A DNA stretch of 25,543 nt, from assembly GCA_902496595.1 (NCBI GenBank), contig CABVBV010000013.1, positions 1-25,543 of the forward strand, given 5' to 3'. The notes beneath the pieces are model-generated. The model ran no database searches. It had not been told where the DNA came from and saw nothing but the letters and a program-made list of their open reading frames with translations. The position numbers and the translations under genes are program-made. This document shows positions 7,455 through 15,331 of the stretch, one piece after another. Positions within the stretch are counted from its first letter, which is position 1; each line of letters opens with the position of its first letter. The DNA is from an uncultured Eubacteriales bacterium. GTDB taxonomy: Bacteria > Bacillota > Clostridia > Oscillospirales > Oscillospiraceae.

Positions 7455-9185
7455 TTGGCCTTTTCACCTGAGTTTTTGCAGGAGCTGGCCGACAGGAACC
7501 CAATAGAGGACGTAGTCGGAGAGTACGTGAATCTGTCGAAGCGCTCCGGGCAGAATCTGTTCGGGCTCTGCCCCTTCCACAGTGAGAAAACTCCATCGTT
7601 CTCGGTCTCGCCTTCGAAGCAGATATACCACTGTTTCGGCTGCGGGAAGGGCGGCAGCGTTATAAACTTCATAATGGACATCGAGAACCTCAATTTCACC
7701 GACGCGGTGGAGTTCCTGGCGCGTCGGGCGGGGCTTCAGGTTCCGGAAAGGCAGGGCGACACCGGCAGGTCGAAGAGAGACAGGATGTACGCCCTGAACA
7801 GGGACGCGGCCAGGTTCTTTTTTGAACAGCTGGCAACGGAGCGTGGCCAGCCTGCGGTATCGTATATGCAAAGGCGCGGCATCAGCCCGTCCACAGCCAG
7901 GCGCTTCGGCCTGGGCTACGCTCCGGAGAGCTGGTCGCTGCTGCTCGACTCCATGCTGGACAAGGGCTACACCGAGTGGGAGCTCTGCGACGCCGGACTC
8001 GCGAAACGGGGCAAAAAGAACGGCGCCTACGACGCCTTCAGGAACAGGCTCATGTTCCCCGTCATCGACGTCCGAGGCAACGTCATAGGCTTCTCGGGCA
8101 GGATACTCGGAGATGGTGAACCGAAGTACCTAAACAGCCCGGAAACGGCGGTTTTTAGCAAAAGCCACAACCTTTTCGGCCTTAATCTGGCTAAAAAGTC
8201 CAAATCCGGGTACATTATCCTCGTCGAAGGAAATATCGACGTCGTGTCTCTGCATCAGGCCGGCTTCGACAATGCGGTGGCCTCGCTGGGCACCTCTCTG
8301 ACCCCGGAGCAGGCGAGGCTAATCTCCAGGTTCACGAACGAGGTCGTCATCGCGTATGACGCCGACGATGCGGGAAAGAAAGCCGCGCAGAGGGCGATAG
8401 GCATTCTCGAGAAGCTGGAGCTGAAGGTGAGGGTGCTCACCGTGCGCGGGGCCAAAGACCCGGACGAATTCATAAAAGCCAAGGGTGCGGACGCCTTCAG
8501 GAATCTGCTGTCTGAGAGCGAGAACCACATTGAATACAGGCTCGACGCCGTGAAGGCCAAGTACGACCTCGGCACCGACGAGGGCAAAGTCGGCTTCCTC
8601 AAGGACGCCTCGGGGGTGATCGCGGATCTGCCGGATAGAACGGCGCGTGAGGTCTACGCCATGCGCGTCGCCTCCGTCTGCGGGGTCTCGGCTGAGGCGG
8701 TGACGGACGCGGTGAAGCAGATACGCAAGCGGAAATATTACGCAGCAAAGCAGAAGCTGAACCGGGAAGAGCAGCGGCCCGCGAAGATGGCCCAGCCAAA
8801 GGAGACGGCCATAAAATACAAATATCCGCGCTCGGCGGCAGCCGAGGAGGGCGTCATCAGGCTGCTGAACCTAGACCCTTCCCTCTTCAACGGCCTCGAG
8901 CTGAGCGAGAGCGATTTCTCGGCCGAGCCGCTCTGGCACATATATTCTGCGCTCCGGCGGCACATCGACGAGGGCGCCAGGCCGACGCCCGCCGCCCTGA
9001 GCGGGGAGCTCACGGGAGAGGAGTTCTCCCTTTTCACAGGCATAATCCAAAAACCGGAGGCTGCTGCGAACGCGAGGCAGGCTCTGGCGGATTACATAGC
9101 GGCCATGAGGCAGCGCACACAGCAGGAGGGCAGCCTCATGGACATACAAGCGCAGCAACTAAAAACAAAGAGTTACGGAGGATGA
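7455..9185 (+). CDS. dnaG: DNA primase DnaG
   Basis: A 576-aa primase that makes RNA primers at the replication fork. It has an N-terminal CHC2 zinc finger (C39, H42, C60, C63) and a central catalytic TOPRIM domain: acidic motif EGNID (E258), then YDADDAG (D302, D304). The C-terminal part (about 430-576), after a Lys/Gln-rich linker, would be the DnaB-helicase-binding domain. Most bacterial primases read EGYMD where this one has EGNID; the catalytic Glu and Asp are intact. The start is TTG 7455 with GGAGG (7441-7445) nine bases upstream; no closer in-frame ATG fits the conserved N-terminus. rpoD follows three bases after the stop. Confidence 0.95.
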   Translation: MAFSPEFLQELADRNPIEDVVGEYVNLSKRSGQNLFGLCPFHSEKTPSFSVSPSKQIYHCFGCGKGGSVINFIMDIENLNFTDAVEFLARRAGLQVPERQGDTGRSKRDRMYALNRDAARFFFEQLATERGQPAVSYMQRRGISPSTARRFGLGYAPESWSLLLDSMLDKGYTEWELCDAGLAKRGKKNGAYDAFRNRLMFPVIDVRGNVIGFSGRILGDGEPKYLNSPETAVFSKSHNLFGLNLAKKSKSGYIILVEGNIDVVSLHQAGFDNAVASLGTSLTPEQARLISRFTNEVVIAYDADDAGKKAAQRAIGILEKLELKVRVLTVRGAKDPDEFIKAKGADAFRNLLSESENHIEYRLDAVKAKYDLGTDEGKVGFLKDASGVIADLPDRTAREVYAMRVASVCGVSAEAVTDAVKQIRKRKYYAAKQKLNREEQRPAKMAQPKETAIKYKYPRSAAAEEGVIRLLNLDPSLFNGLELSESDFSAEPLWHIYSALRRHIDEGARPTPAALSGELTGEEFSLFTGIIQKPEAAANARQALADYIAAMRQRTQQEGSLMDIQAQQLKTKSYGG

Positions 9186-9188
9186 GCC

Positions 9189-10427
9189 ATGTCTGAGAAC
9201 GAGATAGTAGAGAGCAGGGCTGCGGAGGAGGCCGCCGAGACCAAGTCGAAAGCCAGGAAACGCAGTGCGCACAAGGCGGAAGAGGCTCCCGCACCGGAAG
9301 ACCCCGAGCTGCTCGCAAAGCAGAAGGAAGAAAAGCTCAACGCGCTCATCGAAAAGGGCAAGAAATCCGGCAAGCTGACCTCCAAGGAGCTCATGGACGT
9401 GCTCGACGACATGAACCTTGAGCCGGAGGAGCTGGACAAGTTCTACGACAAGCTCGAGAACCTGGGCATAGACACCGCCGGAGAGGATATCGTTCCCCCG
9501 CTGGACGACGACGCCCTGCCGGAGCTTGAAGAGCTGCAGGAGATAGAGGAGGTCACGGAGGAGGAGATAGCGGACACGGATTCGCTGGCAGACACCTTCT
9601 CCACCGACGACCCCGTGAGGATGTACCTCAAGGAGATAGGCAAAGTCCCGCTGCTGACTCCCGAAGAGGAGCAGGAGCTGGCCCGGAGGATGGCCGACGG
9701 CGACGAGGAGGCCAAAAGGCGCATGGCCGAGGCGAACCTCCGCCTGGTCGTCTCCATTGCGAAGCGTTACGTAGGCCGCGGTATGCTGTTCCTCGACCTC
9801 ATCCAAGAGGGCAATCTCGGCCTCATCAAAGCCGTGGACAAGTTCGATTACACCAAGGGCTACAAATTCTCGACCTATGCGACATGGTGGATACGCCAGG
9901 CGATCACGAGGGCTATCGCCGACCAGGCGAGGACGATACGCATACCCGTCCACATGGTCGAGACGATAAACAAGGTCATCCGTGTGTCGCGGCAGCTGCT
10001 GCAGGAGCTGGGGCACGACCCATCGGCTGAGGAGATAGCCGAGGAGATGGGCATGGCCGTGGACAAGGTTCGGGACATTTTGAAGATAGCGCAGGAGCCG
10101 GTGAGCCTCGAGACGCCGATAGGCGAGGAGGAGGACAGCCATCTTGGCGACTTCATCCCGGACGAGGACGCGTCGGAGCCGAGCGAGGCGGCGAGTTTCT
10201 CGCTGCTTAAGGAGCAGCTCATGACGGTGCTGGACACGCTGACGCCGAGGGAAAAGAAAGTCCTTGAGCTCAGGTTCGGCATTGTGGACGGACGGACGAG
10301 GACGCTCGAAGAAGTCGGAAAGGAGTTCAACGTCACCAGGGAGAGGATAAGGCAGATCGAGGCAAAGGCCCTGAGAAAGCTGCGTCACCCCAGCCGCTCC
10401 AAGAAACTCCGCGACTTCCTGAACTGA
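9189..10427 (+). CDS. rpoD: Housekeeping RNA polymerase sigma factor RpoD/SigA
   Basis: A 412-aa group 1 sigma-70. The order seen is an acidic/charged region 1.1 (about 50-130), region 1.2 ([17 protein letters not shown]), region 2 with the -10 recognition helix ([19 protein letters not shown]), region 3 ([14 protein letters not shown]) and region 4 with the -35-binding helix-turn-helix ([20 protein letters not shown]). The many TTGACA-17-TATAAT promoters in this window are what it would recognise. The N-terminal 40 residues are Lys/Glu/Ala-rich and less conserved. ATG 9189 is preceded by GGAGG in the dnaG stop region, so dnaG and rpoD are coupled. rpsU, which leads this operon in Proteobacteria, is absent; dgt occupies that place. 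Confidence 0.97.
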   Translation: MSENEIVESRAAEEAAETKSKARKRSAHKAEEAPAPEDPELLAKQKEEKLNALIEKGKKSGKLTSKELMDVLDDMNLEPEELDKFYDKLENLGIDTAGEDIVPPLDDDALPELEELQEIEEVTEEEIADTDSLADTFSTDDPVRMYLKEIGKVPLLTPEEEQELARRMADGDEEAKRRMAEANLRLVVSIAKRYVGRGMLFLDLIQEGNLGLIKAVDKFDYTKGYKFSTYATWWIRQAITRAIADQARTIRIPVHMVETINKVIRVSRQLLQELGHDPSAEEIAEEMGMAVDKVRDILKIAQEPVSLETPIGEEEDSHLGDFIPDEDASEPSEAASFSLLKEQLMTVLDTLTPREKKVLELRFGIVDGRTRTLEEVGKEFNVTRERIRQIEAKALRKLRHPSRSKKLRDFLN

Positions 10428-10434
10428 ACAAAGC

Positions 10435-10462
10435 GGGAGCCGGGCCTTCGAGCCCGGCTCCC
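10435..10462 (+). terminator. Terminator of the dgt-dnaG-rpoD operon
   Basis: An 11-bp perfect stem, GGGAGCCGGGC (10435-10445) with GCCCGGCTCCC (10452-10462), with a CTTCGA loop, then ATTTACT. It begins eight bases after the rpoD stop codon. Confidence 0.85.
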
Positions 10463-10480
10463 ATTTACTATGATTTGCAA

Positions 10481-10512
10481 AGCCGCCGCAGAGCGTTTGC
10501 TTCGCGGCGGCT
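10481..10512 (-). terminator. Probable terminator of the minus-strand secreted-protein gene
   Basis: AGCCGCCGC (10481-10489) pairs with GCGGCGGCT (10504-10512). Read on the minus strand it lies 24 bases past the stop of the secreted-protein gene and ends GGCTTTG. It could also act as a back-up stop for rpoD transcripts, making the pair bidirectional. Confidence 0.6.
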
Positions 10513-10535
10513 AAATTTGGAGGGGTAAGAATCGG

Positions 10536-10982
10536 TTATGTAAGATAGCCAGTAGGACTACAAGTTAGCGTAACCGTCGAGTAAACAGTACCGAGCAGCG
10601 GATGCTTGAACTCGGCTTCCGCGATTGCTGTATCGCCCTGGCAGTACGCTGATGCGCTAACTAGATACCAACTGCCGCTAACAATTTCATAATCGTAAGA
10701 AGCCTGGGTGGCTGTTGCTGTGGTACTATTATATTTAAACGTACCAAATACCTTAAAAATAATGAGTACATCGCCAGCCTCATTGCATAGCTCTTGAACT
10801 TTGGCTCCGCTGGTCAGCCAGTTCACACGAGTTTGAATCCCACCGGTCTCAACAGATACACAGTACTCATTAGTGGCTGTGATTACTTCATCGCATATAT
10901 CAGCTGTATCATCTGAAGCAGCAAACACGTTAGTTGTCAACAGTAATGTTGCAACTAAGATCAGACACAGTGTTCGTTTCAT
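10536..10982 (-). CDS. Small secreted protein of unknown function, HAAS-associated
   Basis: A 148-aa protein with a clear Sec signal peptide (MKRTLCLILVATLLLTTNVFA, probable cleavage after the Ala-rich end). The mature part is Thr/Ser/Ala-rich with alternating hydrophobic residues (ATATQASYDYEIVSGSWYLV), suggesting a beta-sandwich; mature cysteines fall in EYCVSV, QELCNE, AYCQGD and TLTCSP. I do not recognise a characterised family. ATG 10982 has AAGGAG (10993-10998) ten bases upstream; a TTG at 10988 is too close to it. The gene overlaps the 3' end of the HAAS gene by 53 bases, so it is the third gene of the padR-HAAS cassette and probably works with that membrane protein. Its base composition is visibly more AT-rich than the flanking genes. 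Confidence 0.8.
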   Translation of the reverse strand: MKRTLCLILVATLLLTTNVFAASDDTADICDEVITATNEYCVSVETGGIQTRVNWLTSGAKVQELCNEAGDVLIIFKVFGTFKYNSTTATATQASYDYEIVSGSWYLVSASAYCQGDTAIAEAEFKHPLLGTVYSTVTLTCSPTGYLT

Positions 10983-11358
10983 TGTCAATATACTCCTTAC
11001 ATATAACGGAATTAACTACCGTGGCATTTGATACTCTGACTTTTTCGCTTTTATATACCATAATAATTGAAAGCACTGACACAGCTAATACGACGCAAAT
11101 TGCGGCGAGGATCATATGGCGGTTGACCCAGCCGCTTCTCGTCGAGCCGGTTTCTTCGGCCGGGACGCAGCCTTGAAGCTCTGCTGCGACGGCTTCGGGG
11201 CTTCCGAAGCTTAAGACGATGTCTTCCTCGCTGCATTTCCCTCCAAGCCGCTCCAATATCTCGCCGGTCAGCCCCTCAAGCAGACGTCTCCTGGTTCTGC
11301 GGCTCGCAACAAGCCGCTTGGACACTTGTGCGCAGTACCTTTCCACGAATCTGTTCAA
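10930..11358 (-). CDS. HAAS-domain single-pass membrane protein, cassette A
   Basis: A 142-aa protein. Residues 1-65 form a HAAS/DUF1700-like helical domain (start NRFVERYCAQV; later SFGSPEAVAAELQ, the typical GDP/GSP-E-A-A-L ending). Then follow a single membrane segment (near 88-108, MILAAICVVLAVSVLSIIMVY) and a short outer tail rich in Asn, Val and Thr. HAAS proteins are commonly encoded next to PadR regulators and are thought to take part in sensing membrane state; the exact signal is unknown. The start is TTG 11358, which overlaps the padR stop (TTGA) and has AAGGGGGG upstream. The outer tail and the following gene are AT-rich while the HAAS part is GC-rich, with the boundary near 11080. 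Confidence 0.75.
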   Translation of the reverse strand: MNRFVERYCAQVSKRLVASRRTRRRLLEGLTGEILERLGGKCSEEDIVLSFGSPEAVAAELQGCVPAEETGSTRSGWVNRHMILAAICVVLAVSVLSIIMVYKSEKVRVSNATVVNSVICKEYIDNETNTVSDLSCNITVDN

Positions 11359-11708
11359 TTGCGGCCGCCCCCCTTCAGCAGTTCTGCGCAAACCGCCGAT
11401 ATCTCGAGATACTCCTTCGCCGTCTTCTCAAGATACTCGCTGCCGCTCTCCGTGATCGCATAGTACGTTCTTGCTCTGCCTTCCACCACTTCCGTTCTGT
11501 CCTCGCACACATAGCCCTGCTCGAGCAAACGGTACAGCACAGGATAGAGTATCGCCAACACAAACTTGCCCTCGCTCCTGCGATGCATCTCTTGCGTGAT
11601 CTCATACCCATACATTGGCTTCTCCGACAACAGCCGCAGCACAACGAGAGGGCTGGTGGCGCGTTTGAAAAACGCCTCAAATGAATGTCCCGCCGATTCT
11701 TTCTTCAT
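11355..11708 (-). CDS. PadR-family transcriptional regulator, cassette A
   Basis: A 117-aa PadR-like winged-helix repressor. The motif YGYEITQEMHRRSEGKFVLA with LYPVLYRLLEQGYV (about residues 33-67) is the wing-helix core, and the RTYYAITESGSEYLEK segment is the family's usual strand-turn before the C-terminal dimerisation helix. ATG 11708 follows AAAGGTG. It is the first gene of a three-gene cassette (padR, HAAS, secreted protein) joined by a 4-base and a 53-base overlap. PadR proteins usually repress their own operon; a dyad overlapping its -10 supports this here. Confidence 0.93.
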   Translation of the reverse strand: MKKESAGHSFEAFFKRATSPLVVLRLLSEKPMYGYEITQEMHRRSEGKFVLAILYPVLYRLLEQGYVCEDRTEVVEGRARTYYAITESGSEYLEKTAKEYLEISAVCAELLKGGGRN

Positions 11709-11725
11709 ATTTACACACCTTTTGC

Positions 11726-11760
11726 ATAAATAGTATAATTCTATTTATTTTACTAGTCAA
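11726..11760 (-). promoter_or_regulatory. Promoter and probable PadR operator, cassette A
   Basis: On the minus strand TTGACT (11760-11755), 17 bases, TATACT (11737-11732). The -10 lies inside a perfect inverted repeat ATAAATAG-7-CTATTTAT (11726-11733 and 11741-11748), a good place for a dimeric repressor to block polymerase. No second PadR site was noticed elsewhere in the window. Confidence 0.75.
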
Positions 11761-11835
11761 TATGATTTATTGCTAAGTATCATAATCCGTCGAACACCGG
11801 CGTTTTCCCAAACTCTCCACCGCAGATTCAGCACA

Positions 11836-12258
11836 TTACCTGTGCAGCCGCTTCTCAAGCTCCGACTTGATCGACGGTAGACCGCGGTTATTTATCCATA
11901 TGTTCAACACCAGCGCCGCCAGAGCGCAAAGCAAAAGGACTGGCACTGCGACTGCGGCGCAATCCACGCCCAAACTCAGCTCCACCATGAGAAGCAGGAC
12001 GCAGGTGCTCATGCAAAGTCTTGACGTGCGCTCGGCCGCGCTGTCCTCCACAAGCACCTTCTCCAACGCATTCTTCCAGATCAGCCACAGCGACACCGCC
12101 GTCACAACGCTCCACGCCCTGCCGCCTGTACATATGTTTATAATAATACACGATATTCCCGCAAATGTGAACATCCTGAAAACGTATCTTCTTAGTTTCA
12201 ACATATTCACTATTTTTTGCTCCGGAACAGGATACCAGATCTCGAGCTCATGCTCCAT
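11836..12258 (-). CDS. Small membrane protein paired with the acyltransferase (DUF6320-like)
   Basis: A 140-aa protein with about four hydrophobic segments (FAGISCIIINICTGG, AWSVVTAVSLWLIW, CMSTCVLLLMVELSLG, VPVLLLCALAALVLNIWI) and a charged C-terminal helix (KSELEKRLHR). The opening, EIWYPVPEQKI, precedes the first membrane segment. In Clostridia, condensation-like acyltransferases are often followed by DUF6320 membrane proteins, usually with an N-terminal zinc ribbon; that ribbon is missing here, so this may be a short form. The family assignment is from memory and tentative. ATG 12258 overlaps the acyltransferase stop by 11 bases, with GGGAGG upstream. No convincing terminator follows in the 127-base gap to the padR gene. 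Confidence 0.65.
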   Translation of the reverse strand: MEHELEIWYPVPEQKIVNMLKLRRYVFRMFTFAGISCIIINICTGGRAWSVVTAVSLWLIWKNALEKVLVEDSAAERTSRLCMSTCVLLLMVELSLGVDCAAVAVPVLLLCALAALVLNIWINNRGLPSIKSELEKRLHR

Positions 12259-13687
12259 ACAGCATACTGCCTCCCAATTTAAACGGTATGCCGGCCTTTC
12301 TGAAGAGGCCGGCCAAGGCGTCCTCAAAGCTCCTGTCCTCCGTCAGCTTAGTCACAGTCAGCATGGCGCTGTTACCCAGCGTCACCATCGCGCAGGCGGC
12401 TCTGCTCTGTTCTCCGGTGCCCAGCACAAAATCCAGTTTCTCAACGTGCTTCGCAACATCCTCGGGCAGCTTCGCAACGCCCAGATTCGACAGCGTGCTG
12501 GTAAACGCCCTCTCGCCCAGCACACCGTACGCAAGCCTGGCCGCTGGTCGCTTCACCGCCAGAGGGACGTTTGCGAGCGCCCGCACCATGGACGCCGTCC
12601 GTGCCAGCATTGCTTTCATGGCGTCTTCTGAGGCGTTTTCCGCCAGCTGGGCGCCGATCTCCGGCAGTATCTTCTCTGCGTCCGCGGCCCTGCTGTTTTC
12701 AATTGAAACCGTACAGTACATGGAGAAATTCCTCTGCGTTTTCGATGGGCAGAATCTGCGCATATTTACCGGCACTTGTATCTGTATCCTGCCCTCAGCT
12801 CCATCCACGGCCCTGTGGGCAGCTTCCGTCATGAAAGCCAGCACCAGAGCAGTGACGGTGGCGTCCCGGCTGCGGGCCGCTTCTTTGAGCTTCTCAGCGT
12901 CCAGCTCCATGTGCAGGAGCCTCGCAGGTCTCTGCTTTGCGAGTTTTCCCCTCAGTTGGAGCGCGGGGCGCTCGGAGAAACCCGAACCTTCCGTACACAG
13001 CCCTCTCGCGCAGCGCTCGAAGGCGTTCTCGCACTCCTCACCGTCCGGCCGCGTCCGAGCTGTTGTCACCGGTCTTTCCAGCTCCCCAGATATCCTCAGG
13101 TATTCGGTGAGCAACGCGGTCAGGAAGCCTAAGCCGCCCGTTCCATCAGTAAGTATGTGGAAGAACTCCACGCTTATCCGGTTTTTGTAATACACCACTC
13201 TGAACGACTGCGCGTCGTCCCTTGAAATGTCCATTGGAGAGCAGGGCAGCTCGCGCTCCGGCCGAACTTCAAAGCATCTTTTTGCGGCGTCAATGTAGTG
13301 CCAGAACAGGCCGCGCCTGACCCTGGTAGCGAAAAAAGGATAGTCAGGCATGGTGAAATGCAGAGCGGCCCGGAGCAGCTCGGGTTCCACCGGTCTATCC
13401 AAGTATGCCGACAGCCTGAACACCGACATCCAGCCGTCGGTCATGGACATGGGGTATATTTTGGCGGCGTCGTCCAGCGGAAACCAGTAATCCGGCTTTT
13501 GCAGGTAAAAGTCGCCCAATCTCGCCGGGTCTAGCCGGTTTGCCGCCTCTTTGGCCGTCAGGCCGCCGCTCATGAGCCGCTCAGCCGCCAATTTGAAATC
13601 CCGCAGCATGGCTTTCCGGTATTTGCCCGGCAGATCCAACCTGGCGTTAAGGCTGTATAGCAGTTTTGTCATCATCGGCTCATCCAT
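12248..13687 (-). CDS. Condensation-domain-like acyltransferase
   Basis: A 479-aa member of the CoA-dependent acyltransferase/condensation superfamily (alcohol acetyltransferase-like). The catalytic motif HxxxDG is present as HILTDG (H177, D181, G182), and the second half-domain ends with a conserved-looking QIQVPVNMR stretch and an SNLG motif (TSTLSNLGVAKLP). A basic N-terminal extension of about 65 residues precedes the domain proper, which begins near WFPLDDAAKIYPMSMT. The protein is soluble by sequence. The acyl donor and acceptor cannot be read; esterification of a lipid, alcohol or peptide is possible. ATG 13687 is preferred over GTG 13696, with AAAGGTGG upstream. It is coupled to the membrane protein that follows. 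A perfect terminator-like hairpin lies just 27 bases ahead of the start. Confidence 0.82.
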   Translation of the reverse strand: MDEPMMTKLLYSLNARLDLPGKYRKAMLRDFKLAAERLMSGGLTAKEAANRLDPARLGDFYLQKPDYWFPLDDAAKIYPMSMTDGWMSVFRLSAYLDRPVEPELLRAALHFTMPDYPFFATRVRRGLFWHYIDAAKRCFEVRPERELPCSPMDISRDDAQSFRVVYYKNRISVEFFHILTDGTGGLGFLTALLTEYLRISGELERPVTTARTRPDGEECENAFERCARGLCTEGSGFSERPALQLRGKLAKQRPARLLHMELDAEKLKEAARSRDATVTALVLAFMTEAAHRAVDGAEGRIQIQVPVNMRRFCPSKTQRNFSMYCTVSIENSRAADAEKILPEIGAQLAENASEDAMKAMLARTASMVRALANVPLAVKRPAARLAYGVLGERAFTSTLSNLGVAKLPEDVAKHVEKLDFVLGTGEQSRAACAMVTLGNSAMLTVTKLTEDRSFEDALAGLFRKAGIPFKLGGSMLYGA

Positions 13688-13713
13688 GCGATCCACCTTT
13701 CATTCTAAAAAAA

Positions 13714-13739
13714 CACCGGGCGGCAGCTGCCGCCCGGTG
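13714..13739 (-). terminator. Perfect 13-bp terminator between the decayed frame and the acyltransferase gene
   Basis: A 26-base perfect palindrome (13714-13726 with 13727-13739, drawn GC-rich to the centre). On the minus strand it is followed by TTTTTTT, making it a textbook intrinsic terminator. It lies seven bases past the stop of the UGA-interrupted frame. Only 26 bases separate it from the acyltransferase start codon. Confidence 0.85.
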
Positions 13740-13746
13740 CCGCGCA

Positions 13747-13890
13747 TCACTCCGCTGTGAACCCGAGATCGTCGAGCTCCGACTTTGCCTTCTCCTTTTC
13801 GCACCCTATTCCCGTCAGGGTTCACGTCACTGCAGTGCAAGCAGCACAGTACATTCCTTCACATTTCGCTCGTCATACCTCAGTATTCAA
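13747..13890 (-). pseudogene. Short Cys-rich reading frame interrupted only by UGA codons
   Basis: From TTG 13890, with GGGAGG (13900-13895) four bases upstream, one frame of 47 sense or UGA codons runs to a TGA at 13749-13747, just before a strong terminator. It is broken by two in-frame TGA codons (13875-13873 and 13824-13822) and by no TAA or TAG. The pieces read MNTEV, then RAKCEGMYCAACTAVT, then a tail with GIGCEKEKAKSELDD and LGFTAE. A CxxC pair is present. It may be a decayed small gene (TGG or CGA changed to TGA), a recoded frame, or chance. The rest of 13697-13937 holds only the terminator. Confidence 0.3.
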
Positions 13891-13937
13891 TATTCCTCCC
13901 TGTTATCTTCGGAGACCATCTGTCCCTGGGGTATTTG

Positions 13938-14600
13938 TCAAAGGCGGGCAACTTTTTTATTCAGGCCCATGAAGCAGAGGACTGTGAGCAGCAGGAGTAT
14001 TGCGATGACCGCGTAGTAGGCCGGCAGCAGCGCCGGGGCCGTCTGCCTTATCGGTTCCGCATCCATCAGCTCGTAGATGAGCAACTCGCCTCCGCCCGAC
14101 CAGGGGCGCAGGAGCGCCGCCCTCGCCGCCACCGCCGCCGTTCCCAGGGGCAAGAGCAGGATGTCCCTGGGCTCGAAGCGCTCCGTTCTCGCCGTGGTCA
14201 GGCCCAGCAGGAGCAGGCAGCCGTGGCACAGGAGCGATAGCAGCACGTTCTGCTCCGGGTACGCGCCGTAGATGGCCTCGCCTGCGAAAACCATGGCCGC
14301 GTAGTAGCAGGCCCCGGCGAGAGCTCCGGCATACGCCGCCCAGCAGCGCAGGCCGCGCCTGCGCGTCAGCATAAGTACCGGGGTCGTGAAGTACGCCGCC
14401 GCAGAAAACTCCACGGGCAGCACCAGCGGCCCGCCCAAGATGGGCGGCAGAGCGTACTTCAGAACGTTCACCGCCAGCAAGCCCAGCGATACGGCGCGTA
14501 CACACCTCTCCCTCGCCCGAACCTCCCAGCGTGCGAGCTCTCCCGAGAGCCAGAGCAGGCCGGCCAGCAGGCAGAGCGCAAAGACGTTCAGCGCACTCAC
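13938..14600 (-). CDS. Polytopic membrane protein of cassette B (possibly YwaF/TMEM164-like)
   Basis: A 220-aa protein with about six or seven hydrophobic segments, starting VFALCLLAGLLWLSG and ending near VIAILLLLTVLCFMG with a short basic tail. The segment PVEFSAAAYFTTPVLMLTRR and the later LLCHGCLLLLGL resemble the conserved blocks of YwaF/TMEM164-like proteins, but the match is weak and from memory. GTG 14600 overlaps the stop of the upstream HAAS gene (GTGA), so it is translationally coupled to the PadR-HAAS cassette and is its third gene. No function can be assigned; cassette A has a secreted protein in the same place. Confidence 0.75.
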   Translation of the reverse strand: MSALNVFALCLLAGLLWLSGELARWEVRARERCVRAVSLGLLAVNVLKYALPPILGGPLVLPVEFSAAAYFTTPVLMLTRRRGLRCWAAYAGALAGACYYAAMVFAGEAIYGAYPEQNVLLSLLCHGCLLLLGLTTARTERFEPRDILLLPLGTAAVAARAALLRPWSGGGELLIYELMDAEPIRQTAPALLPAYYAVIAILLLLTVLCFMGLNKKVARL

Positions 14601-15331
14601 ATGAACCAGCCCCAGACGTGCCAGTATTCAAGAGCCCCGGCCGTCAGCATGGACGTGACCATGGCCGCCGCGGCGAAGACCACCAGCGCCGCGAGCGAGA
14701 TGATGAGCGTCCGGCGCAGCCTTCTCCTGCGCTTGGGCTCCAGCTGGGGCCAGAACGGCACAGAGGGCAGCACGGGCTTTCCGGCCGCCGAGGCCGCCGC
14801 GTTCCTGTGGAAGCGGAACCAGCTCCTCCACATCTGCGCCAACAGCCGCGCAAAATAGCCGCAGCCCGCCGCCGCCAGCACCGCCAGCGCAAAGAGCGCC
14901 AGCGCGTAGAGCGTCCCGCACCAGTAGGGCATTTCCGGCAGCTGCACATAGGGCTGCATATCAAATGGCACCATCAGGCACAGGCCCACGAGCGCCGAGG
15001 ACACGGCCGTGCAGGCCACGACCAGCACCCAGCTCGCAAACACCGCAAAAAAGCTCAACACGAAGATGTCCGCAAAAATCAGCCCCGTCCAGGTGAGTGC
15101 AGAGCGCCCGAAGCCGCCCGCACGCCGAGTCTCCTGCGCCTCGCCCGGCTCGAACTGCGCCGCGAGCTCCGCCGGGTCGCCCAGCCGCGCCGCCGTCTCC
15201 TCCTCCGAATAGCCGTCCGCCAGCTTGTAGTCGAAGTGCCGCCGGTACTCCACCAGTATGTCCTCCGGCTCCGGCACTTTCCGCGATCTCAGCTCTCTTT
15301 CGAGCTTATCCATAAATTCAGCTCTCGTCAT
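14597..15331 (-). CDS. HAAS/DUF1700 membrane protein, cassette B
   Basis: A 244-aa protein. Residues 1-70 are a classic DUF1700/HAAS domain: MTRAEFMDKLERELRS, then VEYRRHFDYKLADGYSEEE and ARLGDPAELAAQFE. After a linker come two or three membrane segments (about 85-150), a basic middle (WRSWFRFHRNAA) and a final membrane segment (near 213-235). ATG 15331 has GGAGGAG six bases upstream; an upstream in-frame start near 15370 would lie inside padR and lacks a ribosome binding site. It overlaps padR by 14 bases and the downstream membrane gene by 4. DUF1700 proteins with PadR neighbours are widespread in Clostridia and are thought to report on membrane state to the regulator; this is not demonstrated for this member. 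Confidence 0.88.
   Translation of the reverse strand: MTRAEFMDKLERELRSRKVPEPEDILVEYRRHFDYKLADGYSEEETAARLGDPAELAAQFEPGEAQETRRAGGFGRSALTWTGLIFADIFVLSFFAVFASWVLVVACTAVSSALVGLCLMVPFDMQPYVQLPEMPYWCGTLYALALFALAVLAAAGCGYFARLLAQMWRSWFRFHRNAAASAAGKPVLPSVPFWPQLEPKRRRRLRRTLIISLAALVVFAAAAMVTSMLTAGALEYWHVWGWFM

Noticed and set aside
9159..10388. A 409-codon open frame antisense to rpoD
   Set aside because: It lies opposite an unmistakable sigma factor gene, is Leu/Arg/His-rich and has no recognisable domain.
10463..10535. A small gene or tRNA between rpoD and the secreted-protein gene
   Set aside because: The space is filled by two hairpins and has no plausible cloverleaf or start codon with a ribosome binding site.
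11761..11835. A terminator after the small membrane protein gene
   Set aside because: Only a 5-bp ATGAT/ATCAT match was found, without a T-run; transcription may continue into the padR cassette.
13936..13941. Minus-strand TTGACA at the end of the cassette B membrane gene as a promoter for the UGA-interrupted frame
   Set aside because: The sequence 17 bases on is TGGTCT, and no acceptable -10 lies at 16-19 bases.
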